A stretch of DNA of 64,000 nucleotides, taken from NCBI GenBank assembly GCA_025331125.1, contig JAOALB010000061.1, forward strand, positions 106,889 to 170,888, read 5' to 3'. This stretch comes from Mycogone perniciosa (Eukaryota > Ascomycota > Sordariomycetes > Hypocreales > Hypocreaceae). Below are positions 23,905 to 37,281 of the stretch, piece after piece. A model generated the notes under the pieces. That model did not search any database, had not been told where the DNA came from, and saw nothing but the letters and a program-made list of their open reading frames with translations. Both the position numbers and the translations under genes were made by a program. The first letter of the stretch is position 1. Every line of letters starts with the position of its first letter.

Positions 23905-24395
23905 ATAAGAATACCTTTTTAGTTAAGCGTAGTTGCGGTCGCCCTTTAAAGGTGGCTTGTTGTGGCGTTGGTTATCCTCGGATAGCTACGCCTTCTGCTG
24001 CTTTTACGCCAGCTGCTGCTCTTATACTGGCTTTTGCTTTGGCTGGTCCGGTTTCTGTTGCTGCGCTGGCTGGTCCGGTTGCTTAGCCTCTCTCTTGTCT
24101 CGAGTTGAGGCTTGCTAGGAATTGCGAGGAAGCCCTTGCTAAGCTGCGCGCCGCGGCGTCTTTATCGGCTCCTCCTCCTGCTCCTGCAGCTCCTGTTGCT
24201 GCTCCTGCTCCTGCTCCGGCCCCTGCCTTTATCGTTACTGCTGCTGCTTTAGTTGCTGCTCCTGCTGCGGCTGCTCTCGCAGCAGTCCCTGCTTTTGCCT
24301 TTACTCCCGCAGTTGCCTTTACTGCTATACTATTATCCCCTTTTTATAAAGGTTATTTAAAGTCAGCAATTATTAATAAAGGAGATTTCTTTTAA
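23905..24395 (-). pseudogene. Alanine-rich 3' coding tract of copia copy A
   Basis: An island of high G+C between the RNase H relics and the 3' LTR. On the minus strand it reads as an Ala/Gly/Lys-rich segment made of GCA/GGA-type codons ending in ARSLARASSQFLASLNSRQ before a stop. The same tract is present, more decayed, in copy B (about 36270-36660) and copy C (about 43800-44130, where it still reads ARSLIKASLRFLVSFNSRQ). Its place after RNase H is unusual for copia elements. The function is unknown; it may be a low-complexity tail, a separate small ORF, or a captured sequence. Confidence 0.6.
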
Positions 24396-27300
24396 TATAT
24401 TACTATTGCCTGCTTTTAGCAGTATATTACTTGTTTTAGTAGTAACTATTAATATACTTTTTAATATATTTTTTCTTTACTTTTACTATATTATTTTAAT
24501 TAATTATATACTTTATAGTTATTTAATGCTTATATTAATTATATACTGGCTTTTTTAAGCTATAAGTAAAGACAATAACTAGGTTAATATACTATTTTTT
24601 CTTTATATACTTATAAACTAATGCAATTAAATAGTAATTTAGTATAAAAAGGTATTATGCCTTTAATTTAATTTACTAGAGGAGGAGGATTTAATTTATA
24701 TTAAAAAGGCGGCTGCTTTAAATAGCTATAATAATAATGCCTTTTGCGCGTAAGCGCGTAAAGGGTAGAAAGCTTTAAGTAATTAGTTATTGCAGTAATA
24801 GGGTATACCCTTTATAATAAATAGCCTTTAAATTAAAATTAAATAGTTTCCTATACTTTTATATATATTATTCTAGTAATTATATATTTATTAAATTTAA
24901 TAGTGCTTTAAAGTATTTAAAGCGCTGCTAAGAAAAGGCTTTAATAAGCCTATTAGTAAATATAAAGTTAATAGAAAGATAAAAGACTAAAAATAATCCT
25001 TTTTAATATTCCTATTAAAGTTATATATTTTATATATTAATATAATACAGGTAAATATTAATTTATATACTCTCTTTAATTATAAAATATATAGTTGGCT
25101 GATTATTATAGTTAATATTTTAATTAATATTAAAGTTAAATTTTATTTTTTAAAAAAGGCAATATAAACCTATTGCCTTTTTCGCTATTTAAGTAAAGGT
25201 AAGTAATTCTGCTTTAGTTATAGATATATTGACTATACTTTAGTATATAGTATTTTATAGGATAAGGCTTAAAAAAAGTATAATAAAATACCTTTAAAAT
25301 AATCTTTAAGTATTTATATTATTAGTAAAAAAAGTATTACTTAAAGCAGTTAAAACCTATATTTTGCTTTACCTTTTATATTAAAAAGCTAAAAAGTGCT
25401 ATATATATAAATAGCAGATTAGTTAATTAACTGCTTTAAAGTACTTTTTATTAAAGTTAATTAAAAACCGCAATAAAGCTAAAGCATTATATACTATATC
25501 TAGCTTTATTATAATAGCTATATAAAGTATAGATTTTACTTTTTCCTAATATATTTTAATAGTTACTTTTATAGTTTATATTATAGCTTTTTTAAGCTTT
25601 ATAATTAATACTAAAACTATAAAAAGCTATATTTTATTATTAAGCTTAAATCGTTTTATAACCTTTTTAAAATAAGTTTTATAGGAAAGGTATATTCTAT
25701 ACTCTTTATAGTTTTAGGTAATTTTAATATTTAAGAACTATTATATATCCCCTTTACTATAAAGCTTATACTTTACTTTAAAAGTATTTAATAGCCTAGT
25801 ATAAATAGCTTTATTATTATAATAATATATAATTAAAATATTATTTATATAAAATATAATAAAAATCTTTTAAGTTTAGTTATAAAAGAGGCAGGGCTTT
25901 TTAAAGCTTAAAATTAACTTTTATTTCTTTAAGGTTAAAGATAATTTATTAAACTATAGTTTTAGTAAGTCTTTTAGCCTATATAAAGCTTTAGTAAGCT
26001 TTAAATAGATATTTAATAGCTTAAAACCTTTAAAAAGCTTATATATAACTGGTTTTAAATTTTTATCCTTTAAAGTATTAAAAAAAGTATTTTTAATATT
26101 ATACTGCTTTAATTTAAAGTTAAATTTTATTGCTAAAATAATAAGTATATAAAAAGAATATACTATTAGTATAGTTATATATATATTTATTATTATAAAG
26201 CATTCCTATAAATCCCTTTAGACTATAAGTTAAGCTATGCAGCATTTTAGATTTCTATTTTAGTTAAACTTATATATAAAAATTTAATATATAGGTAATA
26301 GCTTTATTTTCGCCTTTAAGTATAGTATCTTTTACTAGGTTCCTTTTACATGTAAAGGGTTAATTTTATTATATGCAGTTTATTTAAACTTAGCTTTAAA
26401 TAAGTGTTTTATAAACTCTTTTTAGTCTTTTAGCGGTTTTATTAAATCCTTTTAATAAATAGTTTATTTATTAAAAGTAATACTTTTTTAAAAGGAAGCT
26501 TTTTAGTTTATTACTATATTAAAAATAGTAAATACTATTATTATACTTTTTAGTTTACTGCTTATTAACTTTTATTAATTAGGCAGTAGTCGATATAGTG
26601 TTAAATTAAAAAGTTTTATAATTATTAAGTATATATTAGGCTTATTATCCTTTAAAGTAGTGTTTAAAGTATATATTTTAGTTTTATATACTAAAAGATA
26701 CTTATTAACCTTTTTTGTAGGTTATTTCCTTTAAAGTTTTATACTTTTGCAAGTATTAGTTACTGTTTTACTGTTTAAGGAATTATTAGCTTTTCCTTTA
26801 AAATCTACTCTTTTAATATAAAAGTAGGCAAGTCTTTTATATACTGGTCTGCCTTTAGCTATAGCAGTTTATCCTCTTTTATTAAATAGTACACCTTTAA
26901 TATATAAAGCTGTTTTTCTGTTAGCTCTCTTTCTTTAAAAAGGGGTAAGTCGCTTTTAAAAGTATTGCCTAGGGTTTCCATTAGCATGCTAGTTTTATCT
27001 ATAAAGATTAACTATTTTAAGGTAGCCTTTAGTGTTTAAAGACCAAAAAGTTTTTTTAAGTATACTAGTAGTTTATTTAAAGTATTTATTAAGCTAATTT
27101 TAATACTTTATATAATTTTTACCTTTAAAGGTATACTTTCTTCTTTTATATTACCTATAAAGGTATCCTTTATTGCAGGAATATATATTAAAAAAAGTTT
27201 AAATTCTAGTTTATTTTCTTTAATTTTATTAAATACTTTATTTAACTTAACTATAAACAGTTTATCTGCGCTTTTTTCTTTACTATTAAAAAAGCTAGTT

Positions 27301-30151
27301 TTATTAAACTGTATATTCTTTATAATAATTACCTTTATTAAGCGGGGTAATTAAATATAATATATATTATTTATAGTATATTTAATAAGATATTTAATTA
27401 GGCCTTTAGGCTTTATTTTAAATTCTCTTTTATTCCGGCCAGCTTTATAGTCTTTATTAAATATATAGGCGCAGTAGCTGTATATATAGAGTCTGCTTTA
27501 ATTTAGTTATAGGTCTGTGGATAGCTCTTTTATTAAAAGGGGCGCGAAATTACAGAACTATTACTTTAATTTTTTAATGGGTAATATTATATTAAGGCTA
27601 TATATAAGACTTATATTAATAATATACGCTATAGCTTTTATACTTTTAGGCTATAAATTGGTTAAAAGGCTTGCAGCTTTAAGTATCTTTATCGATTTGT
27701 TTATAATTTCTTAACCTGCGCGCTTTAAGGCGCTATTTAGCTTATATATATAAGAAAGGGCAAGCTTTAGGATAATTCCTTTTGCGTTTGCCTAAATCTA
27801 AAAGTGTATTAAGCCTTTAACTGCAATTACGGCTTTTTTATTATCCTGCCTAAGAAAATATATCAAAATATTATATTACGTTTTTACTATACTTATAAAC
27901 TTAAAGAGAGTATTAAAGATAGTATTTTATTTTTTGTTTAATAAAGGGCGCGTATATAACTATAAAGTGTATTCTTTTTTAAGTATTAAGAGTTAGTTAT
28001 CTTTATTATAACTATAAGGATAGTCTTAAAGATCTTAGTGCACTTTAAAGAATAGTTTTAATGTTTATCTTTTAAATATTTTGCAAAAGATAACCTATTT
28101 TATATATATAAAAGTATAGGCTTTACACTTTATTTATATAGTTCCTTTAATATATATATTCCTTGCGTTTTTTACTAGTGCTTTAAGTGTTTTTAGGCCT
28201 AGATATCTTAATTATAGGTGCTAGAGCTGCTTTGAGTTGTTATATAGTGTTAGTGGGTTATATATTAGTCTTCTCTTTCTTTTTAACGTTATATAGATAT
28301 AGTAGTCTATACTAGGAAAAAGGAATAAAGCAGTTATATTGCTTGGGATAGTATATTTAAAGATAGGGGCAATATAGAGCAATAGGGGTTTATATTAAAA
28401 AAATAAAAGATTATATCTATACTTTACCTTCTTTATAATAGTGTTTGAATTTGCTATATTAATGCAAAGTATATTATTATACCCTATAAGCTATATTCCT
28501 GCTTTCTAAAGTTTTAATAAAGATATAATATTAATATAAAATCCTTTAACTACAGCTATATCTATAAGCTTTACTGAGCGCGCTGGTTTCTGGTATAGAT
28601 TATAGAGAGTATCCTTTAGTAGGCAGCGTTTTTTTCCGGCTATAGGATACTTAGCTCTTCCTGCTTTAATATAGTTATTTTCTATATTTAAAATAAAAAA
28701 GCTGGGAATAAAGTAATTCCTGCTATTTACTAGATAAATAGCACTATAGGTATTAAAGAGAGTACTTTAAGAGAGGCAGTAAAGCGTATCCTGTACGTTA
28801 ATATATATTAATATATTTATTATATATACTGCAGGGCTTATATCTTTTTTATTAATTAGGTTTAAAGAGATTAAGGCAGCTATAATAGTTAAAGCTGTGC
28901 CTCTTTAAGTTAAGGCTATAAGGTTAATACCTTTTTTACTAAGCTTATTGTAAAGTATATACTATTTATTTTCTTAAAGGCAAGTATGAATTTCTGCAGT
29001 TTATTGCAGGTTAAAGATATATTTCCCTTTCTTGTTAGGTTTTCCCCTAAATATAGCGAGTAGTATACTATAGTCCTTTAAAGGCTAATTATACCTTTCT
29101 TATCTATATAGGTATTCCTTTCTAGCAGAAGCTTTTAAATGTATAGTATTATTTACTATAGCTTTATCTAAGCGGTTGCTAAGCGTTATATAAAGTCTAT
29201 AAGCGTAATTCTTTATATTTTATATATTATTTAAAAAAAGTCTATTAAGCTGATTAAAGGAGAAGATCTTAGCGGTTTTGCCGCTCTTAATCTAACTGTC
29301 TATATAGTATAGGTGGTGTAAAGTAAAGTTTAAGGTGTAGTGTACTTTAATAGCTTTTAGGAAAGCCTTTTAGGCAGCTATTCCTATAACTTTAAAGAGT
29401 TTATACTTTACTGCATTTATATAAATATACGCCTAATTTATATACTATACTTTTAGCTTTAAGTTCTTATACTTTATATTATATAGGATATATTTATATA
29501 AAATCTATACTTTTTTATATATTATATCCTTGCAAGGAGTTAATTATTCTTTAAGATTCTTTATAATCTAATAAATAGTAAACTTAATGTTTAAGTTTTT
29601 ATTATTTTTATTAGCTGCTTTAATAGCAGTAAAGGCTAAAGCTATAGCTTAGGTTATAGTTTTAAGGTCTATAAGGATTAAAGTATAGATGCTAGTATTA
29701 ACTGTCTTTTATATTTATTTAAAAATCACTGCTTTAGCCTTCCTCTTTTTAATATATAAGGCGATAGTGTATTAGTGCTTATAGAGCAGACTGTTATAAT
29801 AAATAAAGATATTTATTAAAATATTTTCTTTTTTAAATGCTTTTAAGGCAGTTTCTTTTGCTTTAGTTAAGGTAGGTGGCTTTAAAGCAGGGAAATAGTT
29901 ATTATCTTAATTAAAGAAATCAGGATTAACTTTATTCTAAATCTTCGCGATAGTTATATAATTATTTAAAATAGTAATCTATTTAATCTATTATATTATT
30001 AAATCCAGCTTTATAAAGGTAATATCTCCTGTATTATCTATTATAGAAGGTAGCTTTAAAAGCTTAAAGGCAAAGGGAAAGAGTAAAGGTAAAGATATAA
30101 TATTAAGGGAAGTTTTTAGTAACTTTAATAGTTACTACCTAGGCTTATAAC

Positions 30152-30425
30152 TGTCGCGGAGCGCGGCATAGCTATATAGAGTATAGAGAGAAATAGGAAT
30201 AAAGCTTAATTCGAGTAATAAATATACTGTAATGGCCTTGCTATATATATATATAGCTAATATAAAGGAAAATATAGAATGTATATGTTGTAAGCGCCTA
30301 TATAGTCTGATATATCGCTTACGCGATATGTATGTTAGCTGGTATCTGCTATATAAGCAGATAAGAGCTCCCTAGCGCTGATAAGCGCTGATAAGTAGTA
30401 GGTCCTTAGCTTACCTAACCCAACA
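30152..30425 (-). repeat. Copia LTR, copy A right (5')
   Basis: 274 bp, followed by AATAC. The element-internal bases next to it (complement of CCTAGGCTTATAAC, 30138-30151) are conserved beside the 5' LTRs of all three copies, as expected for a primer-binding region. Confidence 0.92.
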
Positions 30426-33400
30426 AATACTTTAATATCTTATAAGATATATAGCTACTAGTATATTCAGCTAATAAAGTTTAAGGTTTTAAACCTGCTT
30501 AAATATCTAGCTAAGCCATTAAAGTAGTTTCTAAACAGGATTTATATATAAAGCTTATTATTAACGGGAATAAAGAGTTACTTTTAGTAATAAATTCTGC
30601 TATTTATTATTTAGCTGTTATTTATTATAATTTAAAGTTCTTTATAGAGCTGCTTTAGCTATTAATAAATATTAAGGTTTTAAAGTACAGTTACTATTTA
30701 TTTTACTATAATATTTTATTTATATATTACTGCAATTAAATTATTAATTAGTTTATTTTCTATAGGTATTATTATAGCTATAGGGGCAGCTTTTATAGAT
30801 ATTTTTATATTTAATAAAATTTCTTTTTAGAACGTTACCTAAACTTTAAGGCTAAAAGAACTTTATAGGAGGATAGTATATTGCCTGTTTTTAATTTAGT
30901 TATTAAAGGGATTTAATTTCGTAGGCCTATCTTTTACTTTTCTATTTAAAGTGTTAGGCTTTATAGCTTTAAAGTTAAGTTAATAAATAATATAGAAATT
31001 AAAGGTAAAAAGCAATTTAAACTATTAAATTTATTGCTAATTTAAGGCTTTAATTAAAGTAAAGTATTTAAGGTTTTTATAGTCTATAATAATATTAAAT
31101 TCTTATAAGCTTTATAATTTTAGGCGCTACTCCTCTATTACTTTAATAATAGCTAAGAGTTCTTTATTATAAATTTTATAGTTATATTCTTAAATATTAT
31201 ACTTTACAGAAAAGAATATAATAGGGTATAAAATACTTTCTTTATTATACTATAATAAAATACTGCTTAATGCCTAGTTAAAGGCGTCTATTTTAAAGAC
31301 TATTTATTTTTTATAGTTAAAGAGGGCGAGGATTAAAGTTAATTTAAAAGTATATTTAATTAACTTAAAGGCTTCCTACTATTTTTCTCTTTAAATATAT
31401 AATTAATTTTTCTTTAAAAGTTTATTTAATAGTGCAGCTATTTTAAAGTATCTTTAAATAAAATAGCGATAAAAATTTATAAAGCTAAAGAACTTTTATA
31501 GGTCTTTTACTCTTTTAAATAATTGCCAGTTTAATATAGCTTTAACCTTTCTAAAATTTATCTTTAATCCCTTCAAAGTAATAATTAGGCTAAAGTATTT
31601 TATTTTTATTATTTTAAACTTATATTTAATAATATTAATTTAAAAGCTAGTATTTTAAAGGCAGGCTATTATTTTATAGATATATTTTCAGTATTCCTTT
31701 TAGCTTAAAGAGTATATAAAAATATTATTAAAGTATACTGTATAGGTGCAGTTAAAGAGGTTATAAAAAGTATAGTTAATATAGTATTAAAATATAATAA
31801 GTATATTATAAAGGCTAAAAGGTATAATTAATATTTTAAAAAGGCTAAACTTTATAATAAACGCTTTATTCTATATATTTCCTTTAGTAATATAAAAGTT
31901 ATTAAATGCAGCAATAATATTAAATTTTATATATACTTTTATATAGCTTAAAGCATTAAAGGTTTCCTAGATTAATAGCAATAGGTATTAATTCTTAATA
32001 GTAATATTATTTAACCTTTAGCAATTTTAATAAATATAAATACTGCCTTTTAGTTTTATAGTTAAAAGGAAAGGAGTAGTATATTATATTTATAATTTAC
32101 AGATAAATCCTTTTACTAAATTATTATTTAACTATTTCTTTATTACCTGCAGTTTATTAAATAAAAATAGCCTATTCTTTTAATATAAAAGGTCCTTTCC
32201 CAGTAATATTTTAATTTTATAGTTTTAAGCCTATTATAAAGGACGTTTATTTATTATCTTTAACAGGAAAGTATTTTATAAGTTATATAGCTAGGATAGC
32301 AGTTTCTTTAAGATATCTAGTTTATTAAGTTTAGGTTTTCCTACTATAAATCTCTCTATATTAATAGCTGTAATCTTTCTTAATTATATTAAGGAGTAGC
32401 ATTTATTAATAAAGTTATATATTTCTTTTAATAATATTATTTTTACTTTAATATAGTCTCTTTATTCTGTAAATATTTATTGGAAAAACTTATTTAAAAG
32501 CTTTAACAGGCTAATAGGCATTAATTCTTTAATCTTAATAGCTTAATTAATCTCTTCCTAGGTTACTTTTATTACATGGATATATAATTAATAATAAAAA
32601 GTAATAAAATTTATAGCTGCTATTATTTATATATCCACTATATTTAAATATACTTTTTAATTTTAAAGTTTAATTTAATTTTATAAAAGCAGTATATTAA
32701 AAGGTTATAGTAATAGCTTTAATAAAGGTTTTCTTTTTTATTATTAACTGCAGATTATAAAGGCAGGTAGCGGCTTTATATATATTTAATTTAAGATTAT
32801 CTATACCTATATTTCTTTATTATTAATTTTACTGCATTTACAGGTTATATAATAATTTTAGTTTAATATTAAGGTTTATAAAATATATAGTTTATAAGCT
32901 CCCTTTTTAATTAAGTTATAGTTTTCCTTTTTTTAAGTATTTTTAATTAATAGTTATTACTATAGTATAATTCTTTATTTAATTAAATTAAGCTTTGCTT
33001 TATTTAAAGTATCTTTAACTATTAGTTGCTAGTAATATATATTCCCTATATTAATTTTAATAAAGTTATTTTTTATTTTAACTGCTATTAAAATTTATAT
33101 AAAGCTAGCTATATTCTTTAAAAGGCAATAGTTATAATAGTAATAAAATTTAAAAATAATAGTTAATTTTTCCTAGTTAATATTAAAATTATATTTTTTT
33201 AGCTATAAAAGGCTAAAGATAATAAGTATATTATTAAAGATATTTATAATAAAAAAGAGGTAAAGTTTTTTATAAAGGCTAATTATAGTTTATATAATAA
33301 AAAAGTTTAAAGTTTTATTAGCTATACTTTTATTAATAAAAAAAAGGTTTTTAGTAAATAGTAGTTATTAAATAATAATGCTAAATTGCTTAATAAAGGC

Positions 33401-35300
33401 GCAGCTAATAAAAGCTTAAAGTATATAGCTGCTGTTTATTAAAGCTTTTATATTAATATAAATATTATATATAAAAGATAGTATAGTTTATATTAAAAGG
33501 GATTTATTATTTATTAATTTAAATTTAAAAGGCTTTTAATTAAAAAAGCAGTAATAGATTTATTTTAAAATAATAGTACTGTTTACAGTTAACATTTATT
33601 TGCAATTTTTAATAAAGGTTAATCTTTTCCCTAGTTTATAAATTAAGTCTAGGTTTTTAATAGGTATATACTAAATTAAAGTAAATTAAAAGTTAATAAA
33701 GCAGCGCTATTATTATTATCTTTATTCATAGTTAAAAAGGGTATATTATTTAAAGCCTAGATATATAGGTTAACTAGGCATTATAGGTAATATTAATATA
33801 CTATTAAGGTTTAATTATTATACTTTACTAAGCCATTTTACTATTAACTTTAAAGTACTATTAGGTTAAAGTATAGCTAGTATAGTTAGATTTAATGATT
33901 TTAATTTTATGCCTAGTATAGATTTCTTTAATATATATTAGCCTGCTTTTTTTTATTATATTTATTAAAGCTATAATTTACTGTTTTATAGTAAAAGTAT
34001 AGTCTTTTAATAATATATTCCTTATAAAAAACTTAAAGGCACAGTAGTATAGTATATATAATATTTAGCTGTATTAAATTATTAGTTAATATTAAAGCAG
34101 TAGCTTAGTTATTTATTTAATTATTTTACTAGCATTAATAATATTACTACTATTATTAATAGCTTTATTAATATTAGCCTATTTAGGCAACGTAAAGGGT
34201 ATTATAATAAACGCTTTCTTAAAGCCTATTATAAATAGTTTAATAAAGTTAGCACTATTTAATAAAGTTAAACTTATTTAGCTTAATTATTTAAGTTTTT
34301 ATAGTATTAGCAAGTTTTTAAAAGACTTTTATCTTTAAAGCCTTTATTATTTACTTAATACTTTTACTATATTTACTGCTTAATATAAATAACTTTACTA
34401 TAAAGTTTTAAAAAGGCTTATTTAATATATATAAGTTATTAAAAGACTGCAATACCTTTTAAAATAGGTTAATTATTTTATATTATTTATTAAAATTAAT
34501 AAAAAGTATTATATTAATCTTTTAATACTATTAGGCAAAGTTATTAAAGTTTTTAATAATAATATTAAAGTTTTTTTATTATAGTTAATATATATTTCTT
34601 TTTAAAAGGCCTATAATATATAAAATCTTTTTAAATTTAATTAAAAAGATTAATTAATTACTTATAAAAGTAATATTAATTTAAAAGCCCTAGTTAATAT
34701 ATTTTTATTAGTATTTAATAATATTTTTCTATTTACTATTAAATTATTTACAGTTTTTAGTTTAATAGCAGTTAAATAAATAATTATTTTTAAAGTTTAA
34801 TAGTAAAGCTATATTTAAGGCTTTAATTTAAACTTTAATTTATACTTTAAGGTTTTAGTTTTTAACTGTTTATTTTAAGATTTTTTATTTAAAAGTTTAC
34901 TTTTATTTTTTTTATTAAACTAAGCCTTTATTTATTATTTAATTAAAGAGATAAAATTAATAATAAAGGTTATTATCTTTAATAATTGCATTTATTAAAT
35001 ATATATAGTCGCTATTAACGCTAGATTTTTATAGGGTTTTAAAAAGAAAAGGGAAAGGCGCTAGCTTTATAGTAAAGATTATAGTCTATTAGGCTAGGTT
35101 AAGTTATAAGGCAAGGTTTAGGGCATTTATATTTATCTCGTTTATAATTAATTTCCTATAGGTATAGGATTTAAGGGGCAAGGGCTAGGCTATAAAGGCG
35201 TTATAGTGGGTTTAGGAATAAAGGGGGAATTTAAGGAAGTTTATAATTGGTTAGGTAAATGCCTCGCGATGGCGCAGCCGAGTTAAGGGATAGTATAAAC

Positions 35301-35472
35301 TATTACAGTATATAAAGGCAAGTTAAGGCAAATATCGTTATTGTACTATAGAGAGTAAGGAAGCCCTAAGGCTTTATAGAAAGCTATAGCTAGAAACGCG
35401 TTAGGGCCTGGTTATATAACTGGAGCTTACGTGACAGGGCATTAATATCGCGTTACGGTCGGTGCCGTAATA
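35301..35472 (-). repeat. Gypsy LTR, right (5') copy
   Basis: 172 bp, paired with 21552-21723 and followed by TATAT. It differs from the left copy almost only by transitions. Confidence 0.9.
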
Positions 35473-36700
35473 TATATAAAGTATTAAAAGATAACTAATA
35501 AAGGTTAATTTTATTTAAAAATATATAATAATAGCCTTGCTATATATAAATATAGCTAATATAAAACAAAAGGTAAAATATATATATTATAAGCGTTTAT
35601 AGAGTTTAATATATTGTTTATATAATATATATATTAGCTTATATTTACTATATAAATAAATAAAAGCTTTTTAATATTAATAAATACTAATAAATAGTAT
35701 ATCTTTAGGCTATTAAATTTAATATACCTTTTAATTAATAAAGTTATTTTTAATACTTTATTAGTTATTATTTTAGTTTATTTATAATATTATAATTATT
35801 TAGCTATACCTTTAAAACTGTTTTTATTTAATTAAAAGCTTTTTTATTATAAATATATATTAATATTTTATTATACAGGTAAAAAGGATATAAATACTAC
35901 AATTATTATTAATTTATAATAATAAAAAGTTAAATAATAGAGCTTTTTAAATAAATTAATTAATTTTAAATAGTTAAAATAAATATATTAACTGCCTTTT
36001 AGCTTTATTTTTTACTCTTTTTCTTTAATTATTAATATTATTAATATTATTATTATTATTATTAATAATAGTAATATTATTATTATTATTAATAATAGTA
36101 ATATTAATAATATTAACAGTATTAATATAGCTTTAATAAATATTATACTTCTTATATATATCCTTTTATAATATATTTTTATTAATTAATAATAAAATTA
36201 TAAAATACAAATACCTTTTTAATTAAATATAATTATAATTGCCTTTTAAAAGTAATTTATTATAGTATTAACTATCTTTAAGCAGCTATATTTACTATTA
36301 CTTTTGTATTAGCTTTTACTTTAACTCTTACTTTTACTTCTATACCTATATTAGTTAATTTAGCTTTTACTATTACGCTAGCTAATTTAGTTTTCATTAT
36401 TACTATAATTAATTTAATTACTTAATCCTTTTTTTATTTAAAGTTAAAGTTTACTGTAAATTGCAAAAAGCCTTTATTAAACTATATACTGTAGTATTCT
36501 ATCAGCTTTTGTTTTTACTTTTATAGCTTTTATTAATACTTTTACTTTTACTTTAGCCCCTGCCTTTATTACTATTCCTACTGCTTTAATTATTACTTTT
36601 ATTATAACTGCTTTTATAATAGGTTTTATTTTTACTTTTACTTTTACTATTACTTTTACTGCTATATTATTATCCCTTTTTTATAAAGGTTATTTAAAGT

Positions 36701-37281
36701 TGTTGATTTAACAAGGTTATACTGAACCTCATTTATGTGCAGCTTCTAGGAAGCTGCATACAATGCAGTAATGAGGAAACGACTGAGAGTCTGATTGGGT
36801 TAACAATAGATTAACAATTGAATTGTAACTAATCTAATAGTTGAAAAGCTATAGAATATCTAGTGTATATGCGGCTGGATTGTAGAAGTGATTGTAGACC
36901 AATGCTTTGTCTTCTACAATAGTCCTCCGACTAGATAATAGGAATATAGCGGCAGAATTGGGTTCGTGGCCCTATTCCTATTTTCCGCAAAATTCATTTA
37001 TATAGGAAATCGGCCAAATCGACTCACAGCTATACAAACAGGAAACCATTTTAGTCAGATTTTTCACAATAGCCATTGTGGCCATTGTATTGAGTCTAGG
37101 GTAGGCGGGATAGCTAGTCCTAGCTCAATTGTTATCGTTGAAGATAACAGAAATTTCCTGACTTACACCGAAGTTGCTCCGGAACTCGGTCCTAGCGTCG
37201 GGCCTAATTCCGGGTCTAGTCAGAATAGGAAGGTTACCCAAATACACTGAAATCCTTACTTTTTAGCCCTCCTTTTTAACA
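36701..37281. mobile_element. Solo LTR of another retrotransposon family, nearly free of RIP mutation
   Basis: A 581-bp island of normal composition begins TGTTGATTTAAC and ends CCTTTTTAACA, i.e. TG...CA, with the 5-bp duplication AAAGT on both sides (36696-36700 and 37282-37286). Comparison with copies A and C shows that the flanking copia sequence is continuous once this segment is removed. It contains a 94-codon open frame without recognisable features, probably chance. No second copy of this LTR is present in the window. Confidence 0.85.

Larger units (their letters stand above)
23202..30425 (-). mobile_element. Ty1/copia LTR retrotransposon, copy A (youngest), nested in the gypsy element
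   Basis: Two 274-bp LTRs (23202-23475 and 30152-30425) are flanked by the 5-bp duplication AATAC (23197-23201 and 30426-30430). The total is 7224 bp. Minus orientation: a gag-like start lies near 30.0 kb, and the RT active site is read as FYINNI at about 25838-25866 where copia elements have YVDD, with recognisable RNase H relics between about 25.5 and 25.1 kb. The right LTR still ends in the canonical TG...CA pair on the element strand. It is the least mutated of the three copies but still full of stops. Confidence 0.9.
21552..35472 (-). mobile_element. Ty3/gypsy LTR retrotransposon, interrupted by copia copy A
   Basis: Two 172-bp LTRs (21552-21723 and 35301-35472), both starting TATTAC (decayed TGTTAC) and ending AACA/AATA, are flanked by TATAT on both sides (21547-21551 and 35473-35477). 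Subtracting the nested copia element and its duplication leaves about 6.7 kb, a normal gypsy length. A G/C-run polypurine tract (CCCCCCC on + just after 21723) shows that the element is in minus orientation. Translation of the minus strand near 31.7 kb gives the RT active-site region as VYFNNIFIYS where the family has YxDD, followed by an RNase H-like stretch. It is riddled with stops. Confidence 0.88.

Noticed and set aside
23898..24395. Plus-strand Ala/Pro/Leu-rich open frames
   Set aside because: They are antisense to the Ala-rich tract of the minus-oriented copia element; low-complexity codons keep several frames open.
36966..37250. 94-codon open frame inside the unmutated island
   Set aside because: It lies wholly in a TG...CA solo LTR with a target duplication, lacks family features and is best taken as chance.
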